Positions 56,590 through 64,000 of a stretch of DNA of 64,000 nt are shown here, one piece after another (the stretch's first letter is position 1; the number at the start of each line of letters is the position of its first letter). The stretch is from Pomphorhynchus laevis (lineage: Eukaryota; Acanthocephala; Palaeacanthocephala; Echinorhynchida; Pomphorhynchidae), in the NCBI GenBank assembly GCA_012934845.2, contig WNNJ02001396.1, positions 124,001 through 188,000 on the forward strand. The letters are read 5' to 3'. A model generated the notes under the pieces. That model saw only the letters and a list, made by a program, of their open reading frames with translations, was not told the DNA's origin and searched no databases. The translations under genes and the position numbers were made by a program.

Positions 56590-57300
56590 TGTTCTTAATT
56601 TCGCTTCACAACTTTAAATCAAGCCTTTTGCATTGTTTTAGTTTTATTAAATAAAAGTGAAACTGATACCGCTCTCTGAAAAACCTTATTACGATTAGTG
56701 GTAGCGATACCAAATGTTTTCCAACTCGTACGTTGAATCATTGATCATAAATGAAATCACGAATCCTATTTACAATCGGTAAATTAACGCCATAAAAATT
56801 ACAAAATATCCAGTGACGTGTGATGTGTAACTTTATCAAATGCAAGACTAAAGTTCAAGTAACTGACATCAGCATAGTTAACTTTCAACACCTTTTCTTC
56901 CAAATGCTTTCGATAGCACAATAAAGTACTTAAGGACGAATGACCAGAACGTAATTAGTGTTGCGATGAACTCATGATATTTGATCGATTCAAATTGTTA
57001 ATCATGCGTCGAATATCTCAAATATCATACATACTCCACTCGTTTAACTGACAGCTCTATAATTGTTTGGATTATGTTAATCATCCTTTTTCTTAATCGG
57101 AACAACGATATTCGTTTTCCAAATAACTTTGAATTTATCAAACTTAACTGGAATAAATGGTTAGGGAATGTTTGTGTTGAAGACCTTGAGAAGAATGGAT
57201 GAATACAATTATGTTCCGTAGCCGAAGATGCGGCCAGCCCTGATAGCTTTTGCAATACATCAGAAAACGATATGTTCCGATTACTTTGATGATTGGAATA
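56590..57300 (-). mobile_element. LINE-F remnant (non-LTR reverse transcriptase), strongly decayed
   Basis: Minus-strand translations in shifting frames give a KTNIVVPIKKKDD block (57125-57085), a YRAVS-like block, HLIKLHITRHW and VNLPIVNRIRDFIYDQ (56800-56740), in the order expected from the start of a LINE reverse transcriptase to the palm. Many stops. No match to LINE-A to E closer than general family likeness. Confidence 0.5.
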
Positions 57301-58350
57301 ACGCGAAATCGGTGTTTTTAAACTCTTTTGTTTATTTGTAAAATATCGTTAGACTATTGTTTCAGTCGAAGTTAATATCTCTTCGATCAATATAAAGATT
57401 TACCACTATTGTCGACCAGACGTGAAAGCCATGGGATAAGCTCCCATGTCAAACCGTTTGTAATCCTACAGTTTACTCTCCCAAAAAGCCTACGAAATGT
57501 AGTAGTGACTAAACTCAGTATAATTTTAACCTTATAATTCTCTCTTTTGCATTTTTATCCAGCATGTACGAGCTTTGCGTTTTGTTGTCGCTGTTGTATT
57601 ATTTCTATTTTTTACATATAAGCTAAATAGAGTTCAGACAAAACAAAAGAGTTGATTTAGATATACAATCGGACAGATTCAGATTGCGCTCAGGGCGTCA
57701 ACTTGACTGTGAGTGAAAATGCCCTGCAGACACGTTACAATTGTCTTGACGCTCATGTGTCGAACGATGTCCTCGAATGCACATTGAAGCTGTTCGACAC
57801 AGGGCAAGCCCGATTACTCGTTTCAAGCGACAAACACAATATGAGTATGTTGTGTATTTCAAGTTCATCAATTGAAGTATATCGATTTATTGAATGCATG
57901 TCTTGCGTCCATACAAATGCCGCTTGAGGTTGAAAATACAAGAGGAATAAATGTCCCTCGCTCAATACACGACACGCGTTCGTCACATTTACTTATCTTT
58001 ATTATATTTAAATGCACTTTATATTGACGCAGAGTACGTAACAGCAAGGTGGTTAAAAATAGCGACGTGGAAGAATGTTCGCTCGAATCGTCTCCGTAGC
58101 TAACAATATCTAGTCGTGCTTTCATATCGCGTTGTATTAAATAATAAAGATATGTTATTAATAACATTCGCCCACAGGATGAGTTCTCAAACGTCATGTA
58201 TTTCTAGTTGTAAGGTGAATGCTAAGTTCGTCTGTCTTTTAACGATTTCTGGGATTTGACGGGACACTCAAATGCATGTAATAAAAACTTGCACGGTTCG
58301 TGACAGAAGAAACATACACATGACTCGCCACGGTTGTGATTAAGAATCCG
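57300..58350. other. No gene recognised
   Basis: Short open frames on both strands (for example 57703-57927) overlap and have no recognisable family. I see no RNA gene or repeat. Confidence 0.45.
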
Positions 58351-58355
58351 GGTAC

Positions 58356-58388
58356 AACAGTACTTGGATTCTTAATCCAAGTACTGTT
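58356..58388. repeat. Perfect 15-bp hairpin just upstream of LINE-B
   Basis: aacagtacttggatt (58356-58370) and aatccaagtactgtt (58374-58388) pair perfectly over the loop ctt. A third copy of the arm follows at 58402-58416, with gattaagaatc words between them. Confidence 0.9.
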
Positions 58389-58439
58389 GGATTAAGAATC
58401 TAACAGTACTTGGATTACAGTATCTCTCCCCCTTGTCTT

Positions 58440-60268
58440 CTTCGCTAGTCAATCTCACTCCTAGGCATACTTTTCGTCTTAGTCTATTCAACACACGCTC
58501 CAATCTTAATTAAGCTGATGTGCTACTCGATATCTTCGATCAATTATCTATCGATATTCTATGCATTACCGAATCCTGGGACTCTGACTCCGACGATCTT
58601 GCTATTCGTCATCTATGTCGCTCTGGTTGTTCTCTAGTTGAATCAGCTCGTCAAATTGCATCTCATACATCTACTGCTTCTAATCATGGCGGTATTGTTG
58701 CCATTGCTCGTCACCCAATGTCTTTACGTAAAATCAACGTTAACATCCGTTACACTTCGTTCGAATTACTCATATGCAGATTATCAACGCATTTCCCTCT
58801 GGAACTTGTGATTGTATACCGTCCAGATTCAGTTGCTCCATCACGTATCTTCTTTAACGACCTTGCAGATCTAATGTCTCACTGTTCATTGTATTATAAT
58901 CCTTCTTTTATTCTCGGTGACTTAAACATTCGTCTCAATCGCCCGTCTGACTCTGACTCTATCACTTTAACTAATCTTTTTTTTCTGATTTTAACTATAA
59001 ATTACTTTCAACAAGCACAACTCATATTCTCGGCGGTGCTCTCGACATCATTGCTGTTCCTAACTGCGTCAATGACTAGACCTCCTTGTCAATTACTGAT
59101 CCTCGTTTGTCTGAAAATTTCATTGTCACTCTTACTCGTCCCCATCCTCCTCCGCCTTTACCATTATCTACACCAATTCAACTCTGAAAACTTCTCGATA
59201 TCCTTATTCTCTGCACAGCCCTACTAGCGTCGACTCCGACACTCTTTTTGTATGTATAAACGCTTTCTTAAACGTTCTCCCAACTCACTCCCACCAAATT
59301 TTCGTGATTCTTACTTTTCTCAACGCCGTTCACATCTCATTATTGTACGTACTAAACGTACTCTCTTTTGGCGAAATCAACTCGAGTTATCTTCCAACTC
59401 CAAATCTCATTGGAAAATCTTAAACTCAATTCTTTCACGATCATCTACCCCTTGTAAAATAAATCCTGATGAATTTTCTTATTATCTACAAACTAAGCTA
59501 TCTATCTAATTTACTTTCCCTACTACCCATAGACCCCTTGTACCCACTCTTCTCTTTAAATACTTCCCTCCCAGAACTATTCCACCTTCTTCCCGTTTCG
59601 TCTGATGAAGTTTCTTCGGTTCTGCTGTCATTACCTAATAAAACCTATCTCTCTGACCCAATTCCCACTCACTTGCTTAAAAATATCTGCTCCTCTATCT
59701 TACCCTTTCTAACCACTTTGTTCAACTCGTCCATCCGTAGCCGTACATTTCCTTCCAACTGGAAATGCGCCACTGTTCGTCCTCTCATCAAAAAAACAAT
59801 CTCTCGACTCCTCACTACCATCTTCGTACCGTCCTATTTCACTTCTCCCAACCCTCTCTAAACTCCTTGGCGTCTCGTTCTTAAGCTAGTTAATACATAT
59901 TTATTTTCCTCAAACTTATTTTCTCCCTTCCAAGCCGCATTTCGCTCTAATTACTCTACCGAAATTGCATGTCTTAAAGTTTATAACGACTTACTCATAT
60001 CGCGCGATCATAAATTATATAGTGTCATAGTTTCTCTTGATATATCGTCTGCTTTTGACATAGTCGATCACTCGATTCTTCTCCATCGCCTTCGTCATGA
60101 TTATGGCTTCTCTTTACCCACTGTATCATGGTTTTCTTCATATCTATCAAACCGTACATTTCGCGTATATTCTAACTCTTCTCTCTCCCATCCTTCGTTC
60201 ATTCCGTCCGGTGTTCCACAAGGCTCCGTATTAGGCCCTATACTTTTCTCTCTTCTTCTTGGTGATTT
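58440..60268 (+). mobile_element. LINE-B copy, endonuclease to mid reverse transcriptase, cut off on the right
   Basis: Endonuclease: an NTRS-like start near 58490, ILCITESWDSDSDD, NHGGIVAIARH, IVYRPDS, FILGDLNIRLNRPSDSDS and remnants up to about 59130. Linker and RT: HLLPVSSDEVSSVLLSLPNK (59580), LLISRDHKLYSVIVSLDISSAFD (59985-60060) and GVPQGSVLGPILFSLLLGDL (60205-60268). It stops there, where the 3' end of a LINE-B in the opposite orientation begins. Several frameshifts and stops between 59000 and 59900. Confidence 0.8.
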
Positions 60269-60274
60269 AAAAAA

Positions 60275-62295
60275 AACGATTTATTTTAACGTGGCAAATG
60301 CGTGCCAGCGCACGCTTACATGACCACAACAAAACAAGACTGTGAATCAGGTGTCGAGAAGGTGTGAACGGAGGAGGTGTTTGAATGTGATAAAGGAGGG
60401 AGCGCGGCGGACGTCGAGAGGGAGTTGATTCCAGGCGAGTGAGGCGGCGACGAGGAAGGATCGGAGACCGTAGTTGTTGGAGTAATTAGGAACGTGGAGT
60501 AAGAGGGTATGACAGGAACGAAGCGATAGCGAGGTGGGGCGAGTATCGTCTAAGAAAGGAAGGTTGATGAACGATGGGGAACCGACAGCGATGAGACGAA
60601 AAGTAACGAGAAGAAGGCGGAGTTTGATGCGGATGTGGATGGTGGGCCAGGAGAGTTGGGCAAAATATGTGGATGTGTGGTCGAAGCGACGGAGACGAAA
60701 GAGCACTCGAACGGCGGTGTTGATTATTCGTTGTAGGGGTAGGATGATGGATTTTGGAGAATTGGCGAAAAGGCTAAGGCAGTAATCGATTTTAGGGAAA
60801 AGAAGCGATGAAAGAAGAGACATACAAGAACGGAAGTCGATAAGGGGGCGGATACGATGTCACGGAGAATTAAGTTAGACGAGCGGACCTTGTCACGGAC
60901 GAAGGGTTTAAGGGAAAGGTGATCATCGAAATGGAAGCCTAAGAAAGTGAGATTGTGGACTATAGGGATGATCGATGAGGCAAAAGATACAATGGGAGGA
61001 GATATGTTTGGTTTACGGGAAAGGATCCACATTATTTTGGACTTTTCGGGGTTTAGAACGAGATGGAGATTGGAGAGACGTTTGTAGATAGAAGAAAGAC
61101 AGTTGGAGGCAGAAATGCTGATATCGTGTATGCGATGTGCGGGTGCATGAGCATAGATTAGAATGTCATCGGTGTATTACATGATGTTAAAGGAGTAAGG
61201 TTTGATAAATGGAGAGAGATCGCCAAGCAAAAGAGAGAAAAGCAGGGGACCTAGGACTGAACCTTGTGGGACCCTGCAAAAAATAGGGATGGGATGGGAG
61301 GATGATGAATTAGAACAGACGCGAAAGGAACGGTCGGATAGATATGAGGCGAACCATGCTACGGAGGAGGAAGAAAAGCCGTAATCATAACGAAGGCGAG
61401 AAAGGAGGACGGAGTGGTCGACAATGTCGAATGCGGAGGAGAGGTCGAGGGAGATGAGAACACTATATAGAGCCTTGTCTCGAGAAATGAGTAAGTCGTT
61501 GTACACTTTTATGCATGCGATTTCTGTCGAGTGATTAGAGCGGAAAGCGGATTGGAAAGGAGGGTAGAGATTGGATGAAGAGAGATAAGCGTTGATTTGT
61601 ATTAAGATGAGGCGTTCTAAGAGCTTAGAAAGAGTAGGGAGTAGTGAAATAGGGCGATAGCTAGAAGGAAGGGAGTTGTCGAGCGATTGTTTCTTAAGGA
61701 GGGGACGAACGATTGCGGATTTCCAGTGTGAAGGGAAGATACGACTGCGGATGGACGAGTTAAACAAGGTTGTGAGAAATGGGGATATCGATGAGCATAT
61801 AGATTTTAATATGTGAGTAGGCAGGGGATCGGCAGGTGAGGTTTTGTTGGGCAAGGACATGAGGACAGATGATACTTCTGTAGGTGAGACAGGGAGAAGA
61901 TGAAAGAGTTCCGGAAGGATGAGATTAGACTGGGCAGAGTGGGATAGGATGGAGACCGGGGTGTGAGAGAGCAACGTGGATACTTTAGTCTGGAGAAATG
62001 ACGAATAATCATTAGCATTGATGTTGCAAGGCGTAGAGGAACGAGCAAGGATTGAGTTAAAAATATGCCAGAGAGTCTTAGAGTTGAATGAAGTGATGAT
62101 TTTATGCTGCCATGAGTTGCATTTGGTACGTAGTAGGTTGAGATGAGACCGGCGAAGAGCAAGATAGGAATCACGGAAAGACGGAGTGATTGAGCGGAAA
62201 TCACGTCTGAGAGAGCGGTGATAGACTCGAAAAGCATGGCGGAGTCGACGCTTTGATAGTAGGCATTGGATGTCAAACCATGGGGCACGGTGCAA
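60275..62295 (-). mobile_element. LINE-B copy, 5' truncated, well preserved
   Basis: A 372-codon open frame (62295-61177) covers the linker and reverse transcriptase through LPTHILKSICSS, IVRPLLKKQSLDN, DLSSAFDIVDHSVLL and VPQGSVLGPLLFSLLLGDL. A TAA at 61179-61177 sits where sister copies have CAA, just before YTDDILIYAHAP. One shift near 60870 precedes the C-terminal frame 60823-60347 (KIDYCLSLF, RRFDHTSTYFAQL, LAWNQLPLDVRR, HLLRSHLLDT). The 3' end has the 6-bp hairpin gcgtgc/gcacgc and tail. It begins just after the endonuclease (WFDIQCLLSKRRLR). Confidence 0.85.
60291..60320 (-). promoter_or_regulatory. LINE-B 3'-terminal hairpin (GTAAGC-stem-ATTTGCCAC)
   Basis: On the minus strand gcgtgc (60315-60310) pairs with gcacgc (60305-60300) over a 4-base loop. 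Flanks are the same as in LINE-E although the stem bases differ. Confidence 0.6.
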
Positions 62296-62299
62296 GCGA

Positions 62300-62574
62300 C
62301 AGTTAAAGTTAGTAGAGATTTCTCTTCTGTATCTAATGTGGAGGGGGAACTACTACGAAACTGAATTAAAAATTTCCTTCAGTACTGCCGATCTTGCACA
62401 CTCCTACATTAATTATTTTAAAAACAATTGTACAGAAATTGAAGAACTGTACATGAGGACAGATGATACTTCTGTAGGATGATACTTCTGAGTACAGAAA
62501 TTGAACTGATTCAGGCAACAATCAAAATAACAAATATTCTAACCATCCTTTCGGATGTTGATATTGTTAAGATA
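62300..62574. other. Spacer with a short repeated phrase
   Basis: gacagatgatacttctgtagg at 62459-62479 matches the opposite-strand LINE-B segment at 61863-61883 and is partly repeated (gatgatacttctgagtacag), showing scrambled short copies of LINE-B sequence. No gene. Confidence 0.55.
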
Positions 62575-62790
62575 TTACCGTCTAATTTGATACATTAGAC
62601 TGATGGAGCTGATGATCGACGAATAATCATTAGCATTGATGTTGCACGGCGTAGAGGAACGAGCAAGGATTGAGTTAAAAGTATGCCAGAGAGTCTTAGA
62701 GTTGAATGAAGTGATGATTTTATGCTGCCAGAAGGAGTTGCATTTGGTACGTAGTAGGTTGAGATGAGACCGGATTAAATTAAACAATTA
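62575..62790 (-). mobile_element. Short LINE-B linker fragment
   Basis: RSHLNLLRTKCNSFWQHKII and SILARSSTPCNINANDYSS match 62160-61990 of the neighbouring LINE-B almost word for word, but include the FW pair missing there. Only about 170 bases are present, flanked by unrelated DNA. Confidence 0.85.
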
Positions 62791-63720
62791 AACAATAATA
62801 ATTTGTAATATAAAATAATAATTTGTAATATTTCCGTATGAAAGTTCAGAAGATGGCGCAAAAATCTCTACATCTGATTTGAAAGACTTTTTAGAATACG
62901 AATTATTAGGCTTATAGGTGGTATATTAGGCTTATAAAATATATCTTTCTTTTGTCATTTTGAGCTACTATATCCGTCTTCTGTTTTCTATTTATATTTT
63001 TCCATTCACCAGTTAAATGCTTGTATACAAATGACGTTTTTCTGTTTATTGTAGCTTGAGTATTTTGATCGTTGGATGGAATATGATCCAAATAGGTTTC
63101 CTTGTTATTATCAACTAATTCACATTGTCAACTTTGCCGATTGCTAAAATCCATCTTTGGAAGTTCCTTGACACCATCACTGACTGTAGTATCAATCGAT
63201 AACTCAGTATAGTAATTATTATGTGTGATGGATAATATTATGGTTTTTACGACAGCACAACAGACTAAAATAACTTGTTGCTCAAATACATGTGTTGTCT
63301 TTAGAATCGTTAAATAAGTCCATCGCGATGCTGTCCATAAGTTTTCAATATATACAACCGAGTTTTGTAACAAGCTTTCAGTTCTTACTGGGGCCCTTGG
63401 CGAGTAAAATAAAATTATATAAGAGAGATTGTAGTTATATAAAAATTATTTCTTTTAGTTTTTCTAACACAATCGAAATATTGTATATAATTTTTTAAAT
63501 AAAAAAATCCGGAGGTTCGAAATTTTACTAAGGTTTAATGTTTAATCTGTAGATCGAAGAAGCTTGTTTCCGAGGGAATGCATCTACTGAATCCAAGCGA
63601 TGCTGAACTATTATGAACCTTTATGCTCTTAAAAATTCGGCAATAACAAACATCATGTTTAAACATCAAGATGTTTACGGGTGCACGCGACACTAGGACA
63701 AAAAAAATATTTAATTATAG
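62790..63720. other. No gene recognised
   Basis: Single-copy-looking AT-rich DNA. Open frames are short and overlap on both strands. No recognisable family. Confidence 0.45.
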
Positions 63721-63806
63721 TATCATTTGATCTGCGACTATACGTGCCAGATACTCGTGTAAAGAAAGCTGCTGGTACTTTTAATTCAGAAAACTCTAAG
63801 GGCAAG
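63721..63806 (+). CDS. Candidate internal host exon, unidentified
   Basis: An acceptor (ttaattatag) is followed by a frame reading SFDLRLYVPDTRVKKAAG and then TFNSENSKGK up to a good donor aag|gtaggt. The 86-base length and phase (two bases, then 28 codons) are normal for an internal exon. No family recognised and no partner exon identified in the window; the pyrimidine tract is poor. The gene, if real, would continue beyond the right edge. Confidence 0.3.
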
Positions 63807-64000
63807 GTAGGTAACAAAACAGACAATGGATACATTAACGATATGTTAGTGTTCACTTAGAAAAATTGGCAAATTTATTTGTCAAATGGATATAGTACGC
63901 AACATTCAGAAGAATTTTCCCAGTTGGCTCCCAACTTGAATAGTGCATAGATTGTTTCACTTCCCTTGCCAAGATCTATTTTAAAGGTTTGGCTTGACGT

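Noticed and set aside
57703-58197. Overlapping open frames on both strands as host genes
   Set aside because: No domain, no splice signals joining them, and opposite-strand overlap typical of chance frames.

Overview
The window is metazoan nuclear DNA: strongly AT-rich, with spliceosomal introns (some only 47 bases), one recognisable intron-bearing host gene, and otherwise a dense pile of retroelements. Nothing looks bacterial or organellar. The species cannot be named from the sequence. For reference I label the non-LTR (LINE) families A to F; these are labels of this report only.

Left end (1-8.1 kb): a complete minus-strand gene for the 26S proteasome base ATPase Rpt3 (PSMC4), eight coding exons, 393 residues, with every splice site readable, including one GC-AG intron. 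Two of its introns have been filled by repeats: a 78-base-arm palindrome and a Penelope-like element (PLE) fragment. A 15-base minisatellite lies just upstream of its first coding exon, and a broken second copy of its last exon lies downstream.

Middle left (9-25 kb): pieces of a fossil Gypsy element, a DIRS/Ngaro-like fossil, a decayed LINE with a C-terminal restriction-like endonuclease region, and a three-level nest in which fossil Gypsy is split by LINE-A, which is itself split by LINE-B. A long L2/CR1-type LINE (E) follows at 22-25 kb.

Middle (26-41 kb): another LINE remnant with a restriction-like endonuclease region, then two very similar copies of LINE-C in opposite orientation with their 3' ends about 600 bases apart. 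The minus copy is essentially full length, with an open 996-codon ORF2. A decayed LINE-D follows.

Right half (41-64 kb): a Gypsy fossil with a long open gag-pol, a minus-strand cluster of PLE fragments, a third restriction-endonuclease-type LINE remnant, a nearly full-length LINE-A carrying a PLE inside ORF1 and a LINE-B inside ORF2, a decayed LINE-F, and two LINE-B copies meeting head-on. Two weak candidate host exons (near 26.0 and 63.7 kb) are the only other hints of cellular genes.

Two patterns recur. Several 5'-truncation junctions carry short snap-back inverted repeats. LINE families with different sequences share a 3' frame GTAAGC-hairpin-ATTTGC in which the stem changes but pairing is mostly kept. 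The retroelements work as a nested community: LINE proteins copy their own RNA from these 3' ends, and older insertions become landing sites for younger ones.
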